A stretch of 40,279 bases of DNA from contig CAJFUK010000033.1 of assembly GCA_904420125.1 (NCBI GenBank), forward strand, positions 1-40,279, in the 5' to 3' direction. Below the pieces are notes generated by a model. It worked only from the letters and a program-made list of their open reading frames with translations, did no database searches and had not been told where the DNA came from. Numbering within the stretch: position 1 is the first letter of the stretch; the number at the start of each line of letters is the position of its first letter. A program made the position numbers and the translations under genes. Of the stretch, positions 1 to 7,449 are shown in pieces. Source of the DNA: Candidatus Falkowella caecavicola. GTDB lineage: Bacteria; Bacillota; Clostridia; Oscillospirales; Ruminococcaceae.

Positions 1-68
1 AGCTTTTGGGCTTCCGTTGTGTACTTCCATCTTCGCTTAATTTCCACCAAAAGTCACAAGGGGGAAAT

Positions 69-130
69 GACTCGAAATCCGGTAGGTCGGTTCTGCCGGC
101 GCTAGGGTTCAAATCCCTACATCTCCGCCA
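69..130 (+). pseudogene. 3' fragment of tRNA-Ser(CGA), probable integration (att) site
   Basis: From the anticodon loop (CTCGAAA, 71-77) onward this is a normal tRNA-Ser: 3' anticodon strand TCCGG, long variable arm, T arm with GTTCAAAT, acceptor 3' strand CATCTCC, discriminator G and encoded CCA (128-130). The bases before the loop (AATGA) cannot pair with TCCGG, and no matching acceptor strand or D arm lies in 1-68, so the 5' half is missing. Tyrosine integrases commonly recombine at tRNA anticodon or T arms and leave such a 3' fragment at the element end distal to the rebuilt tRNA. The native terminator follows directly, so the chromosome is probably to the right and the element to the left. 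Gene decay after a deletion is the alternative. Confidence 0.75.
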
Positions 131-167
131 AACCTGCGGTCAGCAATTCGCGACCGCAGGTTTTTTT
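131..167 (+). terminator. Intrinsic terminator of the tRNA-Ser gene
   Basis: AACCTGCGGTC pairs perfectly with GACCGCAGGTT around a 10-nt loop and runs into seven T. It starts at the base after the tRNA CCA end, so it is the original tRNA terminator. It supports the right side being ancestral chromosome. Confidence 0.9.
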
Positions 168-237
168 ATTTTAAAGTTTTGTACCCGTGTCCAAACGGAG
201 TTCTATTCTGTAACAGTCAGACATATTTTGTGGAAGG

Positions 238-270
238 CAGTCGATTGCTGTAAAGTGATCGACTTCTTTT
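238..270 (+). repeat. Hairpin repeat, copy A
   Basis: A 33-bp sequence containing the inverted repeat GTCGAT/ATCGAC followed by TTCTTT. A near-identical copy in the same orientation lies at 7249-7281. The two copies differ mainly in the loop and keep both stem arms. Here it overlaps the promoter of the S66 peptidase gene. Confidence 0.6.
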
Positions 271-287
271 TGTTTTTGTATTATAAT
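259..287 (+). promoter_or_regulatory. Promoter of the S66 peptidase gene
   Basis: TCGACT (259-264) and TATAAT (282-287) are separated by 17 bp, 27 bp before the start codon. The -10 is perfect and the -35 matches 4 of 6. An AGGAGGG ribosome binding site follows. Confidence 0.6.
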
Positions 288-313
288 GAGAAAAACGACG
301 AGGAGGGAATGAC

Positions 314-1300
314 ATGATCTGTCCACCGAATTTGGGACATGGAGATACAATCGGTGTGTTTACACCTTCATATCCGTTGGCCAGTAAGGCCTCCGGGGCT
401 ACTATGTTGGCAATTTCTCATCTGGAAGCAAGTGGTTATAAAGTGAAATTGGGAAAATTGATAGATAAAAAAGATGGATATCGTTCCGGCTCTATATTCG
501 ATCGAGCCAATGAGTTTAATGCTCTTGTTGCCGACGACTCGGTGCAATGTATGATGGCAACGGTAGGAGGGATGGTATCCAATTCCATTCTTCCGTATAT
601 CAATTATGCACAGCTGCGGAAAACACCGAAAATTATAATCGGTCATTCCGATGTAACGGCTATTCTCCTCGGCGTTTACCAGATGACGGGAATCGTCACA
701 TACTATGGACCAAACCTTATTACAACTCTGGGGCAGTATCCTCCGTTTTTAGAATCAACAACTCAATGTTTCAAAGATATCCTGGGCGGGTATTCCGTCC
801 CGTATACTTATACAATGCCCTCCTTTTTTTCAGACGAACTCATCAATTGGGAAAAGGGAGCGACACATAAGACACCAATCCCCAATAAGTGGATTACTGT
901 GAATGGAGGAAAAGCAATCGGTCGATTGATAGGCGGAAATCTAAATACCATAACCGGAATTTATGGCAGCAAATATATGCCTGAAATTTGCCAGGGAGAT
1001 ATTCTGTTTTTGGAGGATACGGAAAAATTCGCCGCCCATGCTGAACGATATTTTTCATGGCTGAAGATATGTGGGATATGGGATAAGATTGGCGGACTGA
1101 TTTTGGGAAAACACCGCAAATTCAACGATCAAGGCACCGGAAAAGCGCCTTACGATATTTTGACTGAAATTATTGGAACGCCCCATTTTCCGATCCTTGC
1201 TGATTTTGATTGTTGCCATACTATTCCCATGTTTACCCTCCCAATAGGAAAAACAGTGGAACTGGATGCTGATTTACAGACAGTAAGGCTTCTGGACTAA
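314..1300 (+). CDS. S66 family LD-carboxypeptidase / MccF-like peptidase
   Basis: Serine peptidase of family S66, 328 aa, the usual length. The family contains LD-carboxypeptidases, which trim the terminal D-Ala from muropeptide tetrapeptides in the cytoplasm, and MccF enzymes, which cleave microcin C-type peptide-nucleotides to give immunity. The nucleophile lies in GHSD (Ser112), the acid in FLEDTE (Glu234) and the base in DCCHTIPM (His302), followed by the family TLPIG motif, so the triad looks complete. There is no signal peptide. The start is set by AGGAGGG 7 nt upstream. A decayed ORF tail follows immediately, so the gene is probably monocistronic. Its position beside a tRNA att site would suit an accessory MccF-type self-immunity role, but sequence alone does not separate MccF from LdcA. 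Confidence 0.88.
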   Translation: MICPPNLGHGDTIGVFTPSYPLASKASGATMLAISHLEASGYKVKLGKLIDKKDGYRSGSIFDRANEFNALVADDSVQCMMATVGGMVSNSILPYINYAQLRKTPKIIIGHSDVTAILLGVYQMTGIVTYYGPNLITTLGQYPPFLESTTQCFKDILGGYSVPYTYTMPSFFSDELINWEKGATHKTPIPNKWITVNGGKAIGRLIGGNLNTITGIYGSKYMPEICQGDILFLEDTEKFAAHAERYFSWLKICGIWDKIGGLILGKHRKFNDQGTGKAPYDILTEIIGTPHFPILADFDCCHTIPMFTLPIGKTVELDADLQTVRLLD

Positions 1301-1538
1301 CCACTATCCTGTCGGTAATATCTTTGGCGAAAGCGCTAATACGAATCAGTATTTTACAGACGGATCCTTTCAGTCGCCGCTGACCACTGTGAAACAGAGT
1401 CCGCTTGTCCCCGCTGTCTTTGATCCTGCCAACAAAAAAGGCTGCGTCTATCCCAGACAGAATGACGACGCGGGACTTGCCGGGCAGACACCCGGGGATA
1501 CGCTGATCCTCCCTGACCGGAGAAACGCTGATTTCTGA
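1299..1538 (+). pseudogene. Unidentified ORF tail (decayed gene)
   Basis: One reading frame stays open from the S66 stop codon to a TGA at 1536-1538 and encodes about 79 residues (it begins NHYPVGNIFGE and ends LPDRRNADF). It has a coding-like composition, but no start codon or ribosome binding site fits. I do not recognise the family. It is most simply the 3' remnant of a gene whose 5' part was lost when the S66 gene arrived or by deletion. A chance open frame cannot be excluded. Confidence 0.4.
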
Positions 1539-1572
1539 ATCTTCCTAAGGGAAATCACTGTGATAAAAACGG

Positions 1573-1601
1573 TTGACTTTTTTTGTTGATTAAGATATAA
1601 T
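1573..1601 (+). promoter_or_regulatory. Promoter of tRNA-Val
   Basis: TTGACT (1573-1578) and TATAAT (1596-1601) with 17-bp spacing. The predicted transcript starts near 1608 and has a leader of about 120 nt before the tRNA. The leader contains a GGACAT/ATGTCC hairpin. No other gene lies between. Confidence 0.75.
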
Positions 1602-1726
1602 GATTTAATAAAGAAAATACTTCGTGCCTGGACATGGTCTGGTACCTGATGGTATGTCCGTTCATCCGTTCCGGGATTTGAGATCGAAGCTATTCTGATC
1701 CATTTTTGTGGAAATCAAAATCATGC

Positions 1727-1803
<77 letters not shown>

Positions 1804-1811
1804 TGTTAAGA

Positions 1812-1879
1812 CGGCACCTTTGATACAAAGGTGCCGAGGAGAAGATCCTTGGTTTATAGGGGCCTTCTCCTACTTTTTT
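1812..1879 (+). terminator. Double hairpin terminator after tRNA-Val
   Basis: A first hairpin (CGGCACCTTT/AAAGGTGCCG, 1812-1836) is followed at once by a second (AGGAGAAG 1837-1844 with CTTCTCCT 1864-1871) that ends in ACTTTTTT. The second is the likely termination point and the first may help 3' processing. Confidence 0.75.
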
Positions 1880-2330
1880 GCCTAAAATGCAGTTGGAGAG
1901 TTGGTTTTGAGGCGCTGGGAAAGAGGCTTTACGGTTTATGGATTTTCTTACTAATTTTATATGTTTTATCTAATTTGTACCCATTTGCACCATCTTGCAC
2001 CCATTCATAAGCGGGACGATAATTTCTTCTTTTTTTCTCCGTTATAGAGTGCCATAGACTAATCGGCGAGGCAGCGGAAAAAGAAAAAGGAGAATACTGA
2101 TCGCCAGTTCCCAATCTGTTATCCAAAAATTTCCTAGGGCACAATAAAAAGCAGGGGTTTAGAAGCTCCTGCTTTTTATTTACCGCCTCTATTATTTTGG
2201 AGGGAATCTCAAAACAGCATTTGCCTTGTACGTGATTAGTTTACCGACATGTAAGCCATTATCCATAAAGTCTACCGTTTTTCTTTAGATACAACGATAA
2301 CTGCTTTGACTCATGCTTTTACTACACCCT
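1880..2330. other. Gene-free stretch with scrambled coding remnants
   Basis: No gene with a credible start is visible. The minus-strand frame at 1929-2144 has no ribosome binding site. The minus-strand stretch 2194-2290 reads as a short coding-like tail (KTVDFMDNGLHVGKL and onward to a stop), possibly the end of a lost gene. The pattern of TACCC/GCACC words near 1977-2008 is of unknown meaning. The stretch separates tRNA-Val from the defence operon, as expected of element scar DNA. Confidence 0.4.
2143..2180. terminator. Bidirectional intrinsic terminator
   Basis: AATAAAAAGCAGG (2143-2155) pairs perfectly with CCTGCTTTTTATT (2168-2180). A and T tracts on both sides let it work in both directions. 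On the minus strand it would end the helicase/nuclease operon about 150 nt after its last stop. Confidence 0.8.
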
Positions 2331-4193
2331 TTAAAGAATGACAATCTCATTTTCAGAAAACCAGTTATTGGACAATGCCGTGTTCTTTACCGAATCAACA
2401 TCTTTTGTATAGGCCACAACCGCCAAACTGTTCTGGGCTCGCGTACAGGCAACGTAAAAGAGACGTGCCGTCCTCGTGATACCAGTGTCTTTGCCTTCCC
2501 GTTCATTCCTTAGATCAGTATCAGTTTTCGCTTTTGCTCCAAATAGCTTTTCATAACTAAACAGGAAACCACGGGCTTGTGCATCATCCATAATAACCAT
2601 AACTCTTAAAAATTCTAGCCCTTTAACACCCTGATGAGTGGCAAAACGCGTATTATCGGTAACGTATAACGAGTATCTTTCCAATTCACTAAACGGAGCT
2701 GATAATGCCGTTCTTAGAGCAATGACCTTCTGATCTTCACCTTCATAATCTTCCGTCAATAAGTCGTCTACTCGGCTGCCAACTTCGAACAACCCTGTAT
2801 CTCGGATTGATCTTAATACCTCTAAACAGGATGGAATTTTGCCATCTGCCCAAAGCCCCATTAAGGATTCAACGGCATCTTCTGCCTTTTGTAACATCTC
2901 AGCTTGGCTTTCCATTGTGGCCGCAAGTGTCTTTTTGTCTAATAGTGGAGAGTTTTTTCTAACAATCTTTGCAACTTCAAAGTCATTCTTCTCTTGATAA
3001 GCTTTTACTAGTGGCAACACCATTTTTGCCAAAATCGACAGTTCCGTAATTGAGCCATCACGCAGTGCTGTGTCGAACTTTCCTGAATCGTTTAACGGCG
3101 TGTATAAACCGGAAAAGTCAAATCTACTGGCAGCCATGTGGTGCTCAAGAATTAAACTTTTATACGCTGCCTTATCTCTCCAACCATCATCGCCAGTATC
3201 TGTCGCCATCATTTGAGCAACTTTCTCCTCAACGGAATCTTTTCCTGCAGAAGACTGCGCTATAAATAGTCTTACTGTTCCAGTATTCGCATCAGATCTC
3301 GCCTTCTGTTGCTGCTCATCAATCGTACTTCTGATAGCATTGGCTAGATCTACTATGCGAGTAGCACTTCGATGGTTCATAATTTTTTTCGGCTTTGCCC
3401 ACTTATCAGGAATACAGTTTGCAAGGTTTTCTTTTCCATCATTGTAAATCCTCTGCATAGTATCGCCAAACATGCCAACTGTAAATTCGCCTTCATATCT
3501 TTCACATACTTTAAGCAAGGCATCGACTAGTTCTTTCTTGGTATCCTGACTTTCGTCAATAAGCAATATCGGATATTTTGTTACCAAAATATCCTGCATC
3601 GTTGGCTCCCTCATAATGAACTCTGTGCTCATTTTGACAACTTCGCTATGGCTAAGCGAATCATAGCCAACATTATCGCCGTTAGGATTGTATGAGAACT
3701 TTTTTACAGTTTTGATTTTTTCCAGACGTTCTTTTTTCCGTCTAATATCTTCAATCCTTTTTTCGCCCGCCTTGCCACCACGTCCGCTAAGTTGCTTCTT
3801 CTCTAGCTCACTAATTTCTGCTTCGACAGACTGCTTGACCCATTCTTTTATATCTGTTTGATAGCTCTTGATTAACTCCCATAAAAAACTATGTATCGTG
3901 GATATAGAGAATATTGGCTTATATTGTAATCTTCGAGATATTTCATCGCATGCCGCATTAGTATAAGTGATAACCGCAATTTGCTTGCCACTCTTCGAAA
4001 GACTTTCGCCTCGATCTTCATCGAGGAAAGTGAGGATATTAATCAAACTTCTGGTTTTACCAGAGCCGGCACCAGCAAATACGAAGAAACATTTTGGATC
4101 TTCTACAGAAAAGCATTCTTGTATTTCTTGATCGACATGATCGTCAATGTGATTATCTATGGAGTCATTTTCGATTGGTGTAGAATTTGTCAT
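2331..4193 (-). CDS. UvrD/Rep-like superfamily 1 helicase, GajB-like subunit of a Gabija-type defence system
   Basis: Superfamily 1A DNA helicase, 620 aa. Visible motifs: Walker A AGAGSGKT (40-47), Ia ITYTNAACDE (75-84), II LLIDESQD (210-217), III VGMFGDTMQRIY (239-250), NHRS for motif IV, THQGVKGLEF for V and LFYVACTRAQ for VI. All core motifs are intact, so ATPase activity is expected. A charged, probably coiled segment (about 125-165) interrupts domain 1A/1B. The gene starts 4 bp after the stop of the upstream OLD nuclease gene, so the two are translationally coupled. In the known Gabija system GajB senses DNA ends and nucleotide levels and works with the GajA nuclease. This protein is longer than the roughly 500-residue GajB of the type system, so it belongs to a larger variant. 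A generic repair helicase is the alternative, but the pairing argues against it. Confidence 0.82.
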   Translation of the reverse strand: MTNSTPIENDSIDNHIDDHVDQEIQECFSVEDPKCFFVFAGAGSGKTRSLINILTFLDEDRGESLSKSGKQIAVITYTNAACDEISRRLQYKPIFSISTIHSFLWELIKSYQTDIKEWVKQSVEAEISELEKKQLSGRGGKAGEKRIEDIRRKKERLEKIKTVKKFSYNPNGDNVGYDSLSHSEVVKMSTEFIMREPTMQDILVTKYPILLIDESQDTKKELVDALLKVCERYEGEFTVGMFGDTMQRIYNDGKENLANCIPDKWAKPKKIMNHRSATRIVDLANAIRSTIDEQQQKARSDANTGTVRLFIAQSSAGKDSVEEKVAQMMATDTGDDGWRDKAAYKSLILEHHMAASRFDFSGLYTPLNDSGKFDTALRDGSITELSILAKMVLPLVKAYQEKNDFEVAKIVRKNSPLLDKKTLAATMESQAEMLQKAEDAVESLMGLWADGKIPSCLEVLRSIRDTGLFEVGSRVDDLLTEDYEGEDQKVIALRTALSAPFSELERYSLYVTDNTRFATHQGVKGLEFLRVMVIMDDAQARGFLFSYEKLFGAKAKTDTDLRNEREGKDTGITRTARLFYVACTRAQNSLAVVAYTKDVDSVKNTALSNNWFSENEIVIL

Positions 4194-4197
4194 TACT

Positions 4198-6393
4198 TCA
4201 CTCCTCTGGTTTTAAATAAGATTGTAACCATTCTAAACCCTCAGCAATATAAGCGGGAATTATAAGGTCGCCGGGATCAACAGCATAAATCAAATCCAGC
4301 GCAAACTCAGCTTTCTGATCTGATTTCCCATTCCGAAGTATGTCGTATACTCCTTTATGGAACTCATCAAAAGAGTCTGCTGAGGTAATCCTGTCTTTCA
4401 CATTCTTAACTAGACTTCCCGTATCGTCAATGGATATCTCCCTAAAAAGCAAAAAATTCGTATAGACGAGACAATCTTCAAATGTGCTCGCAAGAGCTTC
4501 TTGATCAACACCATCATAATTAACCGTCACTGGGGTCTGATATGCAACGCGGATAGAATATTTATATGGAACTTCCCTTATAAACTCCTTCTCAGTAGCT
4601 TGAATCGCTAATAGCTCGTCCAAATCTTTTTTCTTCACAAGCCATCTTGCAATAGTGTAGTTACTACTGATAAGACCTTTGCCGCGTTCCGGACAAGTTG
4701 CTTGATGATGTCCTTCTTTTTCTGCAGTATCCAAGTCCGCAATAACGAGCGTAGGTAAGCATAGTTTTTCAATCAACGGATTGAGGCGATGTGAGTGCCG
4801 TCCGTTTATACAAAGTATTGATATATATCTTTGATATAGTTCAGGATACTTATTTCGGATAAAATGCGGTAGCAACATATTCTCCGCCGATCCTTCCACG
4901 AGAATAGCCGCATCGGCAAAAAACAGGTCACAATGGGTTGCCTGCAAGTAACGAGTAACGAACTTGTCTGTTTCATCCCCCTTACCAAAAACTTCGGAAA
5001 GGTTGATAACTTTGGATGTCGCAATACTTCCTTCTGTACCCTCTGACAGTCTCTTGAAATAACGCAAATCAGCGAAATTGGTTTCTCGAGCAATATGACT
5101 AGAGTGAGTACTAATTACTAATTGAGTATCAAAGTGATCATTCTCTTTAATGAACTTGTGATTGGTTAATACATCATATGCTTTACGAATAAACACTTGC
5201 TGTACTTGCACATGAAGGTGTGCCTCCGGCTCTTCAACCAAAACTAAATGTAAGGGCTCTATTATTGGATTATCGTCTTTTTGTGCTCTTTTAGCCTTTC
5301 CTTCACGCATCCAGTCATCTCTAAAACGCATAAGATCAAAGACCATAGAAATAAGATTTTGATACCCGAGCCCATTATATTTCTCCGGCAGTTTCAGAGT
5401 ATCATCATTTTTACTGAGTGCGTACTGCACGGCAGCATCATGCTTTAATGCCTCGCCTGTAGTCATTTTTGTCACAATTGTCAGCCTAGGATCAGCTACC
5501 CCTGGATACCCGAGTTCTTCTAATTCCCGGATTGCAGGCGCAAATTTAATTGCGAGATTTTCATCAAAAGCCTTTTTGGCGTCTTCAGCAGCCTTCAGTA
5601 TATCTAAGTCCTCTGGCGATGGAGATTTCTCTGGGTCTAGATGTTTATCGTAATAACTACGCATCTGTTCCGATAATTGTTTTTTGGCTCTCTCATTACT
5701 ATCTGAGTTATCGGGATCTGTAAAACCTCTCTGAGCATCAATCATGTCTACCTTAATAATCCCCTTTAGAGGGTTATCTGTAAAACATTCCATTTCAAAA
5801 GATGTAGGTTGAGGGTCATCTCCTTCCGATTGAGCGGGATCAAGAATGAATGCCCTAATAGAAAAGTATGTATTTAAATTCCGTTCAAGAAACTCGCATA
5901 AATCTTTGGGATATAGAGTAATATCCACTTTCCCTTTTGCTTTTTCTGTTTTACGTGCCGTCAAATAGGCTTCCCTATATTCTGCAAATAACTTAGAAAT
6001 ATTCTTGGGCAAAAAAGCTAGACGAACACCCAGCTTTCCACCACGCCACTTCAGAGTTGGAATTATGCCAGCTACATAATGTATCTCACTATTGGACACA
6101 TCCAGCCAGATATCCATTTTTGGAACCAGTGATTCCCATTCCACTAAGTCTGTAAACTCATTACAATCTTCTTGTGCCCATTTCTCACCGAGATTATTGA
6201 TATCTATGCGTTTAGATATAGTAACGTCGTTAAAAGTAAAACTGCGGTCAGCAAGAAATTTTCCAAGAGCATCCATAGCGGATGTTTTACCGCTGTTATT
6301 TGCACCAACAAAAAGCGTAGTCTTTTTACTGAAGTCTATGTGGCATTGTAACAACTTCCTAAAATTCTGAATATTTATAGACCGTATTCTCAT
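4198..6393 (-). CDS. OLD-family ATPase/TOPRIM nuclease, GajA-like subunit of a Gabija-type defence system
   Basis: Class 2 OLD protein, 731 aa, longer than the type GajA (about 580). The N-terminal ABC-type ATPase has Walker A GANNSGKT (30-37), a signature-like GLGYQNLIS (342-350), Walker B LVLVEEPEAHLH (383-394) and an H-loop STHSSHI (429-435). Residues about 60-330 form a long insertion that in OLD proteins carries the dimerisation region. The C-terminal TOPRIM nuclease has ILVEGSAE (catalytic Glu500) and LVIADLDTAE (metal-binding Asp553/Asp555). The start is fixed by GGAGGT 7 nt upstream. It is the first gene of a two-gene operon with the UvrD helicase, the gene pair that defines Gabija. 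Known GajA cuts DNA when phage replication depletes nucleotides. The operon is visibly AT-richer than the core genes, which suggests horizontal transfer. Confidence 0.85.
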   Translation of the reverse strand: MRIRSINIQNFRKLLQCHIDFSKKTTLFVGANNSGKTSAMDALGKFLADRSFTFNDVTISKRIDINNLGEKWAQEDCNEFTDLVEWESLVPKMDIWLDVSNSEIHYVAGIIPTLKWRGGKLGVRLAFLPKNISKLFAEYREAYLTARKTEKAKGKVDITLYPKDLCEFLERNLNTYFSIRAFILDPAQSEGDDPQPTSFEMECFTDNPLKGIIKVDMIDAQRGFTDPDNSDSNERAKKQLSEQMRSYYDKHLDPEKSPSPEDLDILKAAEDAKKAFDENLAIKFAPAIRELEELGYPGVADPRLTIVTKMTTGEALKHDAAVQYALSKNDDTLKLPEKYNGLGYQNLISMVFDLMRFRDDWMREGKAKRAQKDDNPIIEPLHLVLVEEPEAHLHVQVQQVFIRKAYDVLTNHKFIKENDHFDTQLVISTHSSHIARETNFADLRYFKRLSEGTEGSIATSKVINLSEVFGKGDETDKFVTRYLQATHCDLFFADAAILVEGSAENMLLPHFIRNKYPELYQRYISILCINGRHSHRLNPLIEKLCLPTLVIADLDTAEKEGHHQATCPERGKGLISSNYTIARWLVKKKDLDELLAIQATEKEFIREVPYKYSIRVAYQTPVTVNYDGVDQEALASTFEDCLVYTNFLLFREISIDDTGSLVKNVKDRITSADSFDEFHKGVYDILRNGKSDQKAEFALDLIYAVDPGDLIIPAYIAEGLEWLQSYLKPEE

Positions 6394-6432
6394 GTCATAC
6401 CTCCGTATCAGCCACGACAGGCAATTTAGATA

Positions 6433-6460
6433 ATTATACCATATAACTGAAAATATTCAA
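6433..6460 (-). promoter_or_regulatory. Promoter of the OLD/UvrD operon
   Basis: On the minus strand TTGAAT (6455-6460) and TATAAT (6433-6438) are 16 bp apart. The -10 is extended (TGG before TATAAT). The start codon lies 40 bp downstream. Confidence 0.65.
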
Positions 6461-6854
6461 TCTATGGTGATTATATAATCCGACGCGCTACGGTAAATTT
6501 CGATTTTGTAGGATAATAATGTTAAATTTGTTAAATTCAAAGTTTAGCATGTAGTAACGTGTAAAATATCAGCAAGTGTGACGTGTTCGTGTAAATCGTG
6601 TAAAATCACGGTGCAGTGAGTTTAGATTGTATCTTTTGTGATGTCCTAACACGAAATAATCGCTGGTCGAACACCTGACAAAATTAGACACCATTCGAAT
6701 CTGCACCTTCTGGGTTTGGACAGCAATGGTGTTTTTTGTTTAAACCAGTTATAGATGCGGGTTCGCAGGCTGTTCGTTTTAGATTTTAATTTGGAGAAGA
6801 AAATCGGACCATATCTTTTTGATTATTCTATGGTCATGATCATGATGAAGCCAT
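6461..6854. other. AT-rich intergenic region upstream of the defence operon
   Basis: No gene is recognised. It contains the repeated word GTGTAAA (GTAACGTGTAAAAT, CGTGTAAATCGTGTAAAATC, 6557-6607), which might be regulator sites for the divergent operon. A weak plus-strand hairpin (ACACCATT 6688-6695 with AATGGTGT 6725-6732) runs into TTTTTT and could be a terminator. No transcript reading into it is evident. Confidence 0.35.
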
Positions 6855-7139
6855 ATGGTAAATCAGTATCCATTAAATAATTTTCTTTTGACCTATGGAG
6901 ACCATAGGCGTTATCGTATACACACATTCGAAAGACGAAAGGGCTATGCAAAAGAAATGCTGAGACAGGCGCTGAACCAATGTCAAAAGCACCAGAGGCA
7001 GAAGGTACTCATTACCGTAACCAGCCAAAACACTGCCCCGGCTAAAACGATTCTTGCCAATCATAGAGTGCTTGAGAATGAAATGAAAAACAGGGATCAA
7101 TGGATACAGCGTTATTGGATAACGTTATCCCGGCCCTGA
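6855..7139 (+). pseudogene. GNAT N-acetyltransferase, 5'-truncated remnant
   Basis: The C-terminal half of a GNAT acetyltransferase is recognisable. ERRKGYAKEMLRQAL is the acetyl-CoA-binding motif A (R/Q-x-x-G-x-A type), and TILANHRVLENE with IQRYWI matches the usual C-terminal strands. The N-terminal half is absent and the first 25 codons do not look like any GNAT start. There is no good ribosome binding site. The remnant lies between the defence operon and the metal-resistance genes and is probably not functional. Confidence 0.65.
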
Positions 7140-7449
7140 AACAGGTGACCTAAATAAAAAATCCCTGCTCTCATCTTTTGTTTTTTATCTGATGGGCCGC
7201 GCTTATGCGCCGAAGATCTTTTCCGCGACCCAAGCCTGTTGATCCAAAGCAGTCGATTACTGCAAGTCCATCGACTTCTTTGGATTCACATATTGGAAAC
7301 GCCATCCAGAAATGCACGCCGTTATTTATAAAGCGGATCAGCGTCTAAACGGGTTTGCTTCTTTCGGGAACAGGATCCATTTTTTCACTTTCTGTCCCAA
7401 ACGGGCAATAACCATCCAAGATCCATCAAAAAGCCAATCCTGCCGAAAA
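7140..7449. other. Gene-free stretch before the metal ATPase
   Basis: No gene or clear terminator is seen. The stretch contains copy B of the hairpin repeat. The rest does not match anything I recognise and may be decayed mobile DNA. Confidence 0.3.
7249..7281 (+). repeat. Hairpin repeat, copy B
   Basis: Same 33-bp unit as at 238-270, direct orientation, with the GTCGAT/ATCGAC stem and TTCTTT tail kept and about six substitutions, mostly in the loop. The two copies bracket tRNA-Val and the defence operon. Confidence 0.6.

Noticed and set aside
6..317. Plus-strand frame across the tRNA-Ser fragment and its terminator
   Set aside because: It runs through a tRNA fragment, an intrinsic terminator and a promoter, which excludes a real gene.
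1929..2144. Minus-strand 71-codon frame after tRNA-Val
   Set aside because: It has no ribosome binding site, no recognisable family and a biased composition. It partly overlaps the terminator arm at 2143.
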